A stretch of DNA of 64,000 bases from QIAW01 sp035487295 (lineage in GTDB: Bacteria > Acidobacteriota > Terriglobia > Terriglobales > Acidobacteriaceae), in assembly GCA_035487295.1 (NCBI GenBank), contig DATHMH010000010.1, forward strand, positions 124,001 through 188,000, read 5' to 3'. Below are positions 16,948 to 25,967 of the stretch, in pieces. The first letter of the stretch is position 1; every line of letters begins with the position of its first letter. The position numbers were made by a program, and so were the translations under genes. Under the pieces are notes generated by a model, which was not told the origin of the DNA, searched no databases, and saw nothing but the letters and a program-made list of their open reading frames with translations.

Positions 16948-17926
16948 AGCCGTTTCCCTTGAACCACTCGACGGCGCGGCGCAAAGCATCATCCACGGGA
17001 ACAACTTTGTAACCCAACTCGCGCTCGGCTTTTTCAGAAGAAGCAAACATCTTTTTGCGGCCCATGCGGACCGCATCCACGGTGGCGCGCGGCTCCTTGC
17101 GCAACAGCAGTCCGGTAATGGTCTGGTCGTAAGCTGCAAATCCCAGGGCGACCAGGTGCGGAATCTTCATAGTAGGCGCGGCCAGACCGGTAATAGCAGC
17201 CAGTTTATCGAGAATCTGTTTCAACGTAAGGTTTTCGCCGCCGATGATGTAACGCTCGCCAGGGCGGGCTTTCTCCATGGCGGCAACATGGGCGTGGGCG
17301 CATTCGGTTACATCCACCAGGTTGAGCCCGGTATCAACGTAGGCAGGAAAGTTGCGATTGAGAAAATCCACGATGATCCTGCCGGTGGGGGTAGGTTTGA
17401 TGTCCTGCTCGCCGACAGGAGTGGTGGGATTCACCAGGACCGCGTTGGCGCCATTGCGTCCGGCCTCGAGCACGATCTGCTCCGCCATGAACTTGGAGCG
17501 CTTGTAATGCCCGATCATGTTAAGCAACGACACCGGAGAGTCTTCGTCACAGGGTTTGCCGTTTCCGGTGAAGCCCATGGTGGCTACGGAACTCGTGTAG
17601 ATAACACGGCGCACGCCGGCCTGCTGCGCGGCCTGCAGAATGGCGCGCGTACCCTCAACGTTGGTGCGGTACATCTGCTCCGGATCGCGGACCCACAGGC
17701 GATAATCTGCGGCCACGTGGAAGACAAATTCGCATCCTTGCATTCCCTTTTTGAGCGATTCGGGATTGGTGAGGTCCCCGACTACACGCTCGGCGCGAAT
17801 AGCCTCAATATTTTTCGTGGGACTGCTGGAGCGTGTGAGCAGACGCAGTTCGGCGCCCTGTACTGCCAGCGCGCGGGCAACGTGGCTGCCGACGAATCCT
17901 GTGGCTCCAGTGACAAAGGCTTTCAT
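16931..17926 (-). CDS. hpnA: Hopanoid-associated sugar epimerase HpnA
   Basis: 331 residues from the ATG at 17926 (MKAFVTGATGFVGSHVA). It is an extended SDR/NAD-dependent epimerase with GATGFVGS, SSVATMG and the Y-x3-K pair in GHYKRSKFMAEQ. It matches the hopanoid-associated epimerase set usually found in hpn loci. Its exact substrate is not established, and headgroup sugar modification is generally presumed. It lies between a small unknown gene and hpnG, with a 17-nt overlap to hpnG. Confidence 0.9.
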   Translation of the reverse strand: MKAFVTGATGFVGSHVARALAVQGAELRLLTRSSSPTKNIEAIRAERVVGDLTNPESLKKGMQGCEFVFHVAADYRLWVRDPEQMYRTNVEGTRAILQAAQQAGVRRVIYTSSVATMGFTGNGKPCDEDSPVSLLNMIGHYKRSKFMAEQIVLEAGRNGANAVLVNPTTPVGEQDIKPTPTGRIIVDFLNRNFPAYVDTGLNLVDVTECAHAHVAAMEKARPGERYIIGGENLTLKQILDKLAAITGLAAPTMKIPHLVALGFAAYDQTITGLLLRKEPRATVDAVRMGRKKMFASSEKAERELGYKVVPVDDALRRAVEWFKGNGYVRAK

Positions 17927-17986
17927 AATAAAAGTAGAAAAGCACGGCATGGGCCGTGCATGAGATAAACTCCTGATCGCAGCTTA

Positions 17987-18484
17987 TTAGTCGAGTTTTT
18001 CCGCTTCGATTCCGATGTTTTTTTCGCCGGCAGAGCGCTTTTCCCAATACTTACGGACCCAGGCCTCCCAACTTTTACCGGCGGCGGGGTCGCGATCGGA
18101 AAAAGCGAGGGCGGCGATATCGGCATAGGAGATGCTGAGTTTCTCCTCCGAGCCTGCGGGAAAAAGACGGACGCAGGAATCTGCCAGCGTTTGGCCCGAG
18201 CGCCGGTCAAAGATGTAGCCTTCAACTTTGCTGCCATTCTTTAGCGTGATCGACACATCACCACGGTAGTCAAAGGCCTTTTCCAGCGCATCGCGTGTTT
18301 CGGTTTCGCTGGCCAGTTGCGGAATCCAACCCTCGAGCTTCTCGTGGAGTGTCCCCGGAGAAACCTCAAGAGCATCAGGATTGCCGGCAACTGGAATTGC
18401 CTGTGTGGCACAGCCGTCCCCGGCTGTGTCCGAGCCGATCAAGGGCTTTTTGGTATTTGTCTCGATTGAAGGAACCCCACTCAT
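17987..18484 (-). CDS. Unknown protein encoded between hpnH and hpnA
   Basis: 165 residues, no signal peptide or membrane helix. The first 50 residues are low-complexity. The core (about 65-150) alternates strands and a loop, VSITLKNGSKVEGYIFDR, then SYADIAALAFSDRDPAAGKSWEAWVRKYWEKR. The strand pattern recalls SM-like small barrels, but I do not recognise a family. The start overlaps the hpnH stop in ATGA, so it is translationally coupled to hpnH and very likely works in the same pathway. An inverted TGGCACAGCCGTCCCCGGCTG word at 18406-18427 falls inside its N-terminal coding region. Confidence 0.7.
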   Translation of the reverse strand: MSGVPSIETNTKKPLIGSDTAGDGCATQAIPVAGNPDALEVSPGTLHEKLEGWIPQLASETETRDALEKAFDYRGDVSITLKNGSKVEGYIFDRRSGQTLADSCVRLFPAGSEEKLSISYADIAALAFSDRDPAAGKSWEAWVRKYWEKRSAGEKNIGIEAEKLD

Positions 18485-19608
18485 GCCCTGGTCTCCTCCA
18501 ACTCAGTCTCATTTTTATCGATCTGCACCAGCGGATTGTAGGCATGCACCGGGCGTACGCTCTCATCCAGCAATTTGCGGGCAGACTCATCTCTATAGCT
18601 CTGGAACAGTGTCGCTTTCGCGGTTTCAAAAAAACCTTTCAGCGAGCTGAAGGTATAGTTCACCGCCGAGGCCTCATACCCGCTGTGCACCATGCAGTTG
18701 GCGCACTTGGGATTGCCCGACTCGGTGCCGTATTCATGCCACTGGGTAGCTTCCATCAATTCCTGGAATGTATCGGCATAGCCGTCTTGCAGCAGATAGC
18801 ATGGCTTCTGCCAGCCAAAAATGTTGTACGTTGGCATGCCCCAGGGCGTGCAGGCATACTGCCGCTTGCCCATCAGGAACTCGAGAAAGAGCGGCGACAT
18901 GTTGAAACGCCAGTCAGGCTTGCGGTTAGAAAGAATAGCGCGGAAGAGCCGCCGGATTCGAGCGCGTCCCAGGAAGTGCTTCTGGTCGGGCGCTTTATCG
19001 TATGAGTAGCCGGGAGAAAGCATCATGCCCTCGACGCCCAGCGCCATGATTTCGTCAAAGAACGCACGCACGCTGTTTGGATCGGCTCCATCGAACAGGG
19101 TCGTATTGGTGGTTACGCGGAAGCCGCGGTTCAGCGCTTCTTTGATGGCTTCCACGGCAATTTCATAGCCGCCTTCACGGCAGACGGAAAAGTCATGGTG
19201 TTCGCGTTCGCCGTCGAGATGCACGGAAAACGTCAGATACTTGCTGGGCTTAAACAGGTCGAGTTTTTCTTTTAACAGCAGCGCGTTCGTGCACAGGTAA
19301 ATATATTTCTTGCGTGCCACCAGTCCTTCAACAATCTCGCCAATCTGGGGATGCATCAACGGCTCGCCCCCGGGGATGCTTACCATCGGGGTCCCGCACT
19401 CATCTACAGCCTTGAAGCATTGCTCAGGCGTGAGGTTCTTCTTCAGGATGTGCGCCGGATACTGGATCTTCCCGCAGCCCGCGCAGGCAAGATTGCAGCG
19501 AAACAACGGCTCCAGCATTAGAACCAGCGGATAGCGCTTACGGCCGCCCATCTTCTGCTTCAGGACGTAGGTTGCCACGGTCCACATCTGCGAGATTGGT
19601 ACAGGCAC
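18481..19608 (-). CDS. hpnH: Adenosyl-hopene transferase HpnH (radical SAM)
   Basis: 375 residues. The radical SAM cysteines are C38, C42 and C45 in FRCNLACAGCGK, and the conserved GGEPLMHP follows. A second cysteine set (ACTPWG, CYLLQDG, CANCMVHSG) fills the C-terminal part, as in HpnH. The enzyme adds the 5'-deoxyadenosyl group to diploptene, the committed step to extended C35 hopanoids. The downstream unknown gene overlaps it by 4 nt. shc lies 70 nt upstream. Confidence 0.95.
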   Translation of the reverse strand: MPVPISQMWTVATYVLKQKMGGRKRYPLVLMLEPLFRCNLACAGCGKIQYPAHILKKNLTPEQCFKAVDECGTPMVSIPGGEPLMHPQIGEIVEGLVARKKYIYLCTNALLLKEKLDLFKPSKYLTFSVHLDGEREHHDFSVCREGGYEIAVEAIKEALNRGFRVTTNTTLFDGADPNSVRAFFDEIMALGVEGMMLSPGYSYDKAPDQKHFLGRARIRRLFRAILSNRKPDWRFNMSPLFLEFLMGKRQYACTPWGMPTYNIFGWQKPCYLLQDGYADTFQELMEATQWHEYGTESGNPKCANCMVHSGYEASAVNYTFSSLKGFFETAKATLFQSYRDESARKLLDESVRPVHAYNPLVQIDKNETELEETRA

Positions 19609-19678
19609 TCGAGTTCCTCTCCAAATATTGAAGATTTACAACAATCTGATTTCCTTCAACTCGCCGCTTCCCTGCAAC

Positions 19679-21697
19679 TCAAAGCTGAAATTTTTCAGCC
19701 GTTACTACAGTACGAACCGTCTTCGCTGATTTGTCGACATTAGCGAAGACACGCGCGTAAGTTGCCAGCGCGAGCATAGGGAAATAATTCCGGTACAGAT
19801 GATAAGCCAGGTAAAAGACCCGCGGGAAGCCAGTTCCGGTGTACTGCGGCTCATCCCAGGAGCCGTCTTTCTTCTGCGTCCTCAACAGATATGCGATGCC
19901 GCGGCCAACGCATTCGCTGCGTGTATCCCCTGCCGCCAGCAGGCCCATCACGGCCCAGGCAGTTTGCGAAGGCGTGCTCGGGCCTATTCCCTTCAGCGCA
20001 GGGTCGTCATACGATCCGCAGGTTTCGCCCCAGCCGCCGTCAGGGTTCTGGAACATCCGCAGCCACTCTGCGGCTTGTTGCACATAAGGCTCATGGTTCC
20101 AGACGCCCATCGCTTCCAGACCACGCAGGACACAGGCGGTTCCGTAGATATAGTTTACGCCCCAGCGTCCGAACCAGGAGCCATCGGGCTCCTGCTCACG
20201 AATAAGAAAATCAATGGCCTTGCGCACGCGCTTATCTTCACGCGTGTAGCCGTACACCGCCATCATCTCCAGAACGCGTCCGGTGATGTCCACAGTCGCA
20301 GGATCGAGCATGGCGTTGTGGTCGGCAAATGGGACATGCTGGAAGACCATGCGGTCATTATCTTTATCGAATGATGCCCAGCCGCCGTTCTTGCACTGCA
20401 TTGAAAAAATCCACTCAATCGCGCGCTGCGAAGACTCGTGCTGATAGCGCTCATTGGGATGGTTGACGTGGCTCAGGCCCAGCAACACCATGGCGCTGTC
20501 ATCCACGTCGGGATAAAACTCGTTGTTGAATTCAAAGTACCAGCCGGCGGGAGCCGCTTTAGGATTTTTCACCGCCCAGTCGCCTTTATGTGTGACCTGT
20601 TTTTTCAGCATCCAGTCGGCGGCGGCGACCATGCGCGGCTCGCGGGAAGAAACCCCGCTCTCGCCGAGGGCAAAGAGGGCATAAGCGGTGTCCCAGACCG
20701 GTGACATGCAAGGTTGCATGCGAAAGGTCTTCTCTTCTTCGATGCCGAGTTTTTCAAACTCATCCATGGCGCGGATAAACTGGGGATCATCCACCGAATA
20801 CCCCAGGCAGCGCAATGCGATGATGGAGTTGAGCACGCCAGGATAAATCGCACCCAGGCCGTCCGACATTTCAAAGCGCTCGAGCATCCACTTTTCAGCC
20901 TTGCGCAGCGCCAGGGCGCGCAGAGGACGCACATGCACGCGCTCAAAGAAGTGCACTAATACATCGAGCACCAGAAAGAAATTGCGCCAGCTTACGATCT
21001 TTTTCGACCACTTCAACTTCAGGTTGGTGTGGTCGCGGCCATTGGGAAAGAGCTCGTCAATTCCCTGTTCCGCGGGGATTTTCTTAAACGGCTTCTTGGC
21101 ATAGGCAATAGAAAGTGGAACCAGGATGGCCCGCGACCAGGAAGAAATCTCATAGATATTGAACCAGAACCAGTTCGGGAACAGAACAATCTCCGGCGGA
21201 ATGGCCGGAACGGCGTCATAGTCGTACTGCCCCAGAAAGCACAAATAGATTTTGGTAAAGGTGTTGACCTGGGTCACGCCTCCCATTTCCATGATGCGGC
21301 GGCGGGCGCGCGCCAATGCCGGATGCTCCGGCTGGTATCCCATCAGCTTGAGGCCGAAATACGCCTTCACCGAAGCGCTGATGTTCGATGGCCCTCCTTG
21401 AAAGATCGGCCAGCCGCCATCTTCGTTTTGGTGGCGCAGAATCTCAATAGCTGCCTTGGCCATCCTGCCCGGGTCGCCGGTACCCAACAGGGTATGCACC
21501 AGAATGTAATCGGATTCGAGGGTGGTATCAGCCTCTAACTCGCCGCACCAGTAGCCTTCCTCAAGCTGAACGGAGAAAAGATATTTGCGGACAGCATCAA
21601 TGGCGGCAGCCACACGGCTGCGCATATCGTCCAGCTTGCCAAAGGTCATTGGCGGGAGATGGCGTTCGGTCGCACCCTGGGGGTGGGGCTGTTCCAT
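19679..21697 (-). CDS. shc: Squalene-hopene cyclase
   Basis: 672 residues, the full length of the family. The catalytic DxDD motif is DVDDSA at 397-402. Several QW repeats are visible, such as QNEDGGWPIF, QCKNGGWASF, QEPDGSWFGRWG, QNPDGGWGE and QKKDGSWDE. The enzyme cyclises squalene to hopene/hopanol at the membrane. The gene starts 2 nt after the ispH stop, tying precursor supply to cyclisation in one transcript. Confidence 0.97.
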   Translation of the reverse strand: MEQPHPQGATERHLPPMTFGKLDDMRSRVAAAIDAVRKYLFSVQLEEGYWCGELEADTTLESDYILVHTLLGTGDPGRMAKAAIEILRHQNEDGGWPIFQGGPSNISASVKAYFGLKLMGYQPEHPALARARRRIMEMGGVTQVNTFTKIYLCFLGQYDYDAVPAIPPEIVLFPNWFWFNIYEISSWSRAILVPLSIAYAKKPFKKIPAEQGIDELFPNGRDHTNLKLKWSKKIVSWRNFFLVLDVLVHFFERVHVRPLRALALRKAEKWMLERFEMSDGLGAIYPGVLNSIIALRCLGYSVDDPQFIRAMDEFEKLGIEEEKTFRMQPCMSPVWDTAYALFALGESGVSSREPRMVAAADWMLKKQVTHKGDWAVKNPKAAPAGWYFEFNNEFYPDVDDSAMVLLGLSHVNHPNERYQHESSQRAIEWIFSMQCKNGGWASFDKDNDRMVFQHVPFADHNAMLDPATVDITGRVLEMMAVYGYTREDKRVRKAIDFLIREQEPDGSWFGRWGVNYIYGTACVLRGLEAMGVWNHEPYVQQAAEWLRMFQNPDGGWGETCGSYDDPALKGIGPSTPSQTAWAVMGLLAAGDTRSECVGRGIAYLLRTQKKDGSWDEPQYTGTGFPRVFYLAYHLYRNYFPMLALATYARVFANVDKSAKTVRTVVTAEKFQL

Positions 21698-21699
21698 GC

Positions 21700-22680
21700 T
21701 TACTCCGCAATTGCCGGGGCGGGAGCTTCGCCAATCGCGGCAACGATCTCGGGAGGCAGGCCGAAGCGTACATTTTCCGGCATGACCTCAACCTCGCGAA
21801 GGTTGGTGAATCCTTTGTTCTGCAGGAACAAAATCACCTCTTCCACCAAACACTCCGGAGCCGAAGCTCCTGCGGTTAGGGCAATCGTTCGCACGCCGTC
21901 CAACCACTCCGGCGCGATCGCCCGGAAATTTTCAATCAAATGGGAAGAGCGCCCCAGGTTGCGCGCCACTTCCACAAGCCGGTTCGAGTTGGAGCTGTTA
22001 TCGGAGCCCACCACCAGCAACAGGTCCGCCTCTTCGGCAATATGCTTCACTGCAACCTGTCGGTTTTCGGTGGCATAGCAGATATCCTGCGCGTGCGGCC
22101 CACGAATGTTAGGGAACTTGTTCTTTAAAGCGGCAATAATGTCTTTGGCTTCGTCCAGGCTTAATGTCGTCTGGGTGATGTAAGCCACGCGATTGGGGTC
22201 AGGAACCACTAGGGCCTCAACCTCTTCTGTAGTGCTCACTACCTGGGTTACCAGTGGCGCCTCGCCGAGGGTCCCGATGACCTCATCGTGATCGCGATGG
22301 CCAATCAGAATGATGGAGTAGCCCTCTTTGGCATACTTGACCGCTTCCACGTGGACTTTCGTAACCAGAGGACAGGTGGCGTCCACGACGCGGAGATTCC
22401 GCTTCTGGCTGGCCTCGCGCACTTCCGGCGAAACTCCGTGGGCGCTGTAAATAACGCGCTCCCCGTTCGGGACTTCTTCTACGCTGTCCACAAAGATGGC
22501 GCCTTTGCCTTTGAGCTCATCCACCACGTACCGATTGTGGACAATCTCTTTACGCACGTAAATGGGTGCACCAAAGGCCTCCAGGGCTATACGGACAATA
22601 TCAATAGCTCTAACCACCCCGGCACAAAAGCCCCGGGGCTTGAGCAGGATAAGCGTTTTGGCTTCAGTCTGTGTGCTCAT
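21700..22680 (-). CDS. ispH: 4-hydroxy-3-methylbut-2-enyl diphosphate reductase
   Basis: 326 residues. The three iron-sulfur cysteines of IspH are visible in PRGFCAGV (C19), DATCPLVTKVH and ICYATENRQ, with the conserved HGVSPEV and VVGSDNSSNSNRLVE segments. The enzyme makes IPP and DMAPP in the last step of the MEP pathway. As first gene of the minus-strand hopanoid operon it directs isoprenoid flux to squalene. A 600-nt repeat-containing gap lies upstream. Confidence 0.96.
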   Translation of the reverse strand: MSTQTEAKTLILLKPRGFCAGVVRAIDIVRIALEAFGAPIYVRKEIVHNRYVVDELKGKGAIFVDSVEEVPNGERVIYSAHGVSPEVREASQKRNLRVVDATCPLVTKVHVEAVKYAKEGYSIILIGHRDHDEVIGTLGEAPLVTQVVSTTEEVEALVVPDPNRVAYITQTTLSLDEAKDIIAALKNKFPNIRGPHAQDICYATENRQVAVKHIAEEADLLLVVGSDNSSNSNRLVEVARNLGRSSHLIENFRAIAPEWLDGVRTIALTAGASAPECLVEEVILFLQNKGFTNLREVEVMPENVRFGLPPEIVAAIGEAPAPAIAE

Positions 22681-22877
22681 GGGCTTGGCTTTTAGTATAC
22701 AAGAGTCCCTAAGTTTTTCAGAATCAAAACCTTACAAGAAAGATGCCAGTTGCCGCCAATGTAAACCAGAGAAAACGGCAGAATCTACAGTGAATGGTTA
22801 TTCTAGAGCAGTAAACGGGGAAATCCAGCAACTTGCGTCTGCTACTCAGCATCCTAAAGGGTCGGCAGGTGTTCCCC

Positions 22878-23093
22878 ATGGCTAGCCTCGTGCTTTCCTT
22901 CTTGGCCGGTGTCGTTGCAACTGCAACGGCAATTCGCCTCTACCCTATCCTTGAGAACAATCAGTGGGCAGAACTTATCGCAATTGCCTGTCGGAACCGA
23001 TGGGCTTCCGCGCCAACCCAATCTCTTCCCCAACAAGACCTTCAAGAAGCTGAAAAGGAACGCGCCATGGTCGCGGGCACGCGTCAAAATTAG
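22878..23093 (+). CDS. Possible small secreted or membrane protein
   Basis: 71 codons from the ATG at 22878 (a start 15 codons earlier is also open). The N-terminal helix SLVLSFLAGVVATATAIRL could be a signal or membrane segment, followed by a polar Gln/Glu-rich tail. No clear ribosome site or family is seen. It lies in the 634-nt gap between ispH and recN. The rest of that gap holds only the repeat at 23100-23163 and unassigned sequence. Confidence 0.3.
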   Translation: MASLVLSFLAGVVATATAIRLYPILENNQWAELIAIACRNRWASAPTQSLPQQDLQEAEKERAMVAGTRQN

Positions 23094-23099
23094 AAAGAG

Positions 23100-23163
23100 T
23101 GTCATCCTGATCCCGCGAAGCGGGAGAAGGATCTCGGATGGCGGTGGGAACCGCCCACGGCTT
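23100..23163. repeat. GTCATCCTG...GAAGCGGGA dispersed repeat, copy 1
   Basis: A 64-nt block starts GTCATCCTGATCCCGCGAAG, contains the palindrome TCCCGCGAAGCGGGA, and continues with GGATCTCGGATGGCG. The copy at 38846-38910 matches through the same order of words, including a second hairpin of different bases (GGCGGTGGGAACCGCC here). Compensating change in that second arm suggests the folded form is kept. Confidence 0.6.
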
Positions 23164-23314
23164 AGATCGAACCATGCTTGGATTTTTTCCTCTTCATGCC
23201 GAAATCTAGAGAATGTTTCAAGGATGTCGACAGAGCCGGGTGATCTCTAAAATAATCGGCCGCGGAAACCAGATCAAACAAGCCGTAGCTTTTAGTGCCA
23301 GATGGTTAAAAGCA

Positions 23315-25054
23315 CTATGCATTTATTTTCAACATCTGCTCGGCGTGCTTCAAAGACGCGTCGGTCAGCTTGGCCCCGCTTAACATGCGGGCGACCTCTT
23401 CTGTGCGCTCGGCTTCTGACAACCGCCGAATGGTGGTGTGTACCCGAACGCCCCCCGATTCCTTTTTTTCTTTCTTCTCAATCACGTAATGCTGATCGGC
23501 AAAAGAGGCAATCTGCGGCAGGTGGGTGATGCAGAGCACCTGATGGCTGCGGCCAAGTGCCTTCAGCTTCTTCCCCACGGCCTCGGCGGCGCGGCCCCCG
23601 ATGCCGGTATCAATTTCGTCGAAGACCAGGGTACGCACTCCGGCTTCAGGTTTGCCGTTACGAGAACGAACCGCATGAGGAGGCTTGTCGGCTTCCACGG
23701 TGGCCTTGAGGGCCAGCATCACGCGCGACATTTCACCGCCAGAGGCGATTTTCTCAATAGGATGGAGCGGCTCACCGGCATTGGTAGCGATAAGATAAGC
23801 GGCCTGGTCGAATCCGTCGGCTGACCACGAGACTTGCTCTTCCGAAGCTGAAACCTCCACCTTGAAGCGGACCTTCATGGCCAGGTCGTTGACCTCGGTC
23901 TCGACCAATTTTTCTAATTTGCGGGCCTGCTCCTGGCGCTTTTTGGAAACAGCACGCGCGTGCTTTAGGTAATCCTCAGCGGCGGCCGCGATTTCTTTGC
24001 GCAACCGATGCAGGATTTCGTCGCGGTTCTCAACTTCATTGACTTTGCGCGCAACCTCTTCGCCAAAAGCAATGATTTCATCCACGCTCTGACCATATTT
24101 GCGCTTGAGACGATCGATGAGCGCAAGCCGGTCTTCAATCTCAGCCAGGCGCTGGGGAGAAGCGTCAATGCCTTCCGCATAATCACGCAGCGCAAGGCCG
24201 GCGTCTTCCACCGTGATGCGGGCCGATTCCAGCGCCGCCAGTGTCTCCTGAAATTTGGCATCGTAGCGCGCCAGCTCTTCTACATGTTTGATCGAGGCAC
24301 GCAACGACGCCGCCGTGGATGAATCGGATTCGTATAAAAGCTGGTGCGCCCCCATGGCGGCGGAATAAAGTTTTTCCGCGTTGGCCAGCACGCGCTTTTC
24401 CGACTCCAGGCGCTGGTCTTCGCCCGGCTCAAGGCTCGCCTGCTCGATTTCCTTTTTCTGGAATTGCCACAAATCCACCAACCGCAGACGGTCTTGCTCA
24501 TCGCGCTCTAGGTCGGAGATGCGCTGCTGTAATTCCCGCCAGCGATGATAGGCAACAGAGAGAGCTTCGACATCAATGTTGGCAAAACGGTCAAGCAGCC
24601 GCAGCCGCTCCCCGGCGTCAAAGGCAAGCAGGGTCTCGCTTTGCGCGTGGATGTGGGCCAGCTCCGGGGCAAGCTGCTTGAGCACCGCCACCGTGGCCGG
24701 CTGGTTGTTGATAAAAACCCTGCCCTTGCCTCCGGCACTGATTTCGCGGCGAAGAATCAGGTCGCCATCTTCGTCTTCATTGTCTTCATTCTGGGAGCTA
24801 TCGATTCCATTTTTTTCCAGAATTTCGGTAATGGCCTGGCTCTTGGCTTCGAAGACGCCGGAGACCACGGCCCGTTCCGTACCGTGGCGGATCATGTCAT
24901 TGGAGGCGCGTTCGCCCAGCAGCAACGCCAAGGCGTCAATCAGGATCGATTTTCCAGCCCCGGTCTCGCCGGTCAGCAGATTCAGCCCCGATGCAAACTC
25001 CACCCGGGCATCATCAATGACGGCGTAATTTTCGACGCGAAGTTCGAGCAGCAC
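23315..25054 (-). CDS. recN: DNA repair protein RecN
   Basis: 579 residues with a GTG start. The N-terminal ATPase half has Walker A GETGAGKS (29-36). A long coiled-coil middle (about 160-370) follows, then the C-terminal half with the signature ASGGEMSRVMLALK, Walker B TLVFDEIDTGIGG and the final ITHLPQIASFAD. RecN is an SMC-like protein acting early in double-strand break repair. A gap separates it from ispH on the same strand. Confidence 0.95.
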   Translation of the reverse strand: MLLELRVENYAVIDDARVEFASGLNLLTGETGAGKSILIDALALLLGERASNDMIRHGTERAVVSGVFEAKSQAITEILEKNGIDSSQNEDNEDEDGDLILRREISAGGKGRVFINNQPATVAVLKQLAPELAHIHAQSETLLAFDAGERLRLLDRFANIDVEALSVAYHRWRELQQRISDLERDEQDRLRLVDLWQFQKKEIEQASLEPGEDQRLESEKRVLANAEKLYSAAMGAHQLLYESDSSTAASLRASIKHVEELARYDAKFQETLAALESARITVEDAGLALRDYAEGIDASPQRLAEIEDRLALIDRLKRKYGQSVDEIIAFGEEVARKVNEVENRDEILHRLRKEIAAAAEDYLKHARAVSKKRQEQARKLEKLVETEVNDLAMKVRFKVEVSASEEQVSWSADGFDQAAYLIATNAGEPLHPIEKIASGGEMSRVMLALKATVEADKPPHAVRSRNGKPEAGVRTLVFDEIDTGIGGRAAEAVGKKLKALGRSHQVLCITHLPQIASFADQHYVIEKKEKKESGGVRVHTTIRRLSEAERTEEVARMLSGAKLTDASLKHAEQMLKINA

Positions 25055-25254
25055 GGCGTGTTTCCTTCGAGGTTTGAAACCGCATCCCTTGTGCGGGAGT
25101 TTAAGGCCATCATACCGTCACACACGCCAACTTCAAAAAGGATATTCTCTCTTTTTTTTCGCATTTTGCTTGCTCTACTCTGCGACTCTTCCTGCAAAAG
25201 CCTTCACCCGTATTGTGCTCCTTGAGACAGGACTTCCGTCTGGCCCGTTAGTCG

Positions 25255-25866
25255 CTAACGGCTCAACTTTGAACGGTTCGCCAGTCCGCTCCATGCCATG
25301 CAGTGAAACAACTCGTCCATTTCCTTGGGATCCGCTTTCATCCCCTTGTCGACCCACCAGTCGAGCAGCGAGAAAAAACTTCCTGCTAGAGCGTAGGCCT
25401 GGGCAGATCGCCGCGCCGCCACGGTCTCCACTCCCGCCGTCTGTAGTCTCTCCTCGATGGAACGCGCGAAGAATCCCCGTGCCAGTGCCCACACATCATT
25501 CGCCTTCCCAGACGTCACCAGCGCCGCATGGAAGTCACGCGCATCACGGATATGCGTAAAAAACTCCTGCACCGGCAGCAGCCGTTTCGGGCTCGCGTTT
25601 TGCCGTTTCAGCATGCCGGCAACCGACTCGAGAAAATCCTCTACATCACTCAGGAACAAATCATCTTTGTCACGATAATGTACGTAAAATGTCGATCGCC
25701 CTACGCCCGCGCGGTCGAGCACATCCTGCACCGTAATTTCATCGAAACTTTTCTCATGCATGAGCGCGACCAGGGCATCGCCCAATGTATCGCGCGTTCG
25801 CACAATACGACGATCTGTTTTCCGATGAGGCTTTGCTGCCTTATTCTTCGTTTTGCTGGCCTTCAC
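25255..25866 (-). CDS. TetR/AcrR family transcriptional regulator
   Basis: 203 residues. A basic N-terminal tail precedes a TetR HTH: ITVQDVLDRAGVGRSTFYVHYRDKDDLF at about 44-71. The C-terminal domain is helical (ligand/dimer part). It is transcribed away from the membrane-protein gene at 25968, the usual layout of a TetR repressor and its target. A 7-bp inverted repeat lies in the shared intergenic region. Confidence 0.9.
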   Translation of the reverse strand: MKASKTKNKAAKPHRKTDRRIVRTRDTLGDALVALMHEKSFDEITVQDVLDRAGVGRSTFYVHYRDKDDLFLSDVEDFLESVAGMLKRQNASPKRLLPVQEFFTHIRDARDFHAALVTSGKANDVWALARGFFARSIEERLQTAGVETVAARRSAQAYALAGSFFSLLDWWVDKGMKADPKEMDELFHCMAWSGLANRSKLSR

Positions 25867-25880
25867 AATCCCTGATTCCT

Positions 25881-25903
25881 GAACAAATCCCGTGCGTTTG
25901 TTC
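25881..25903. promoter_or_regulatory. Candidate TetR operator
   Basis: GAACAAA (25881-25887) and TTTGTTC (25897-25903) form a perfect 7-bp inverted repeat with a 9-nt spacer, 15 nt upstream of the TetR start and in the divergent promoter region. Size and place fit a TetR-dimer site controlling both genes. Confidence 0.45.
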
Positions 25904-25967
25904 CGTATCGTGGCGTTCGTGTGAATAACACTGGCACAGGCAAGCGATTCATGTCTAGAGTGTCAGT

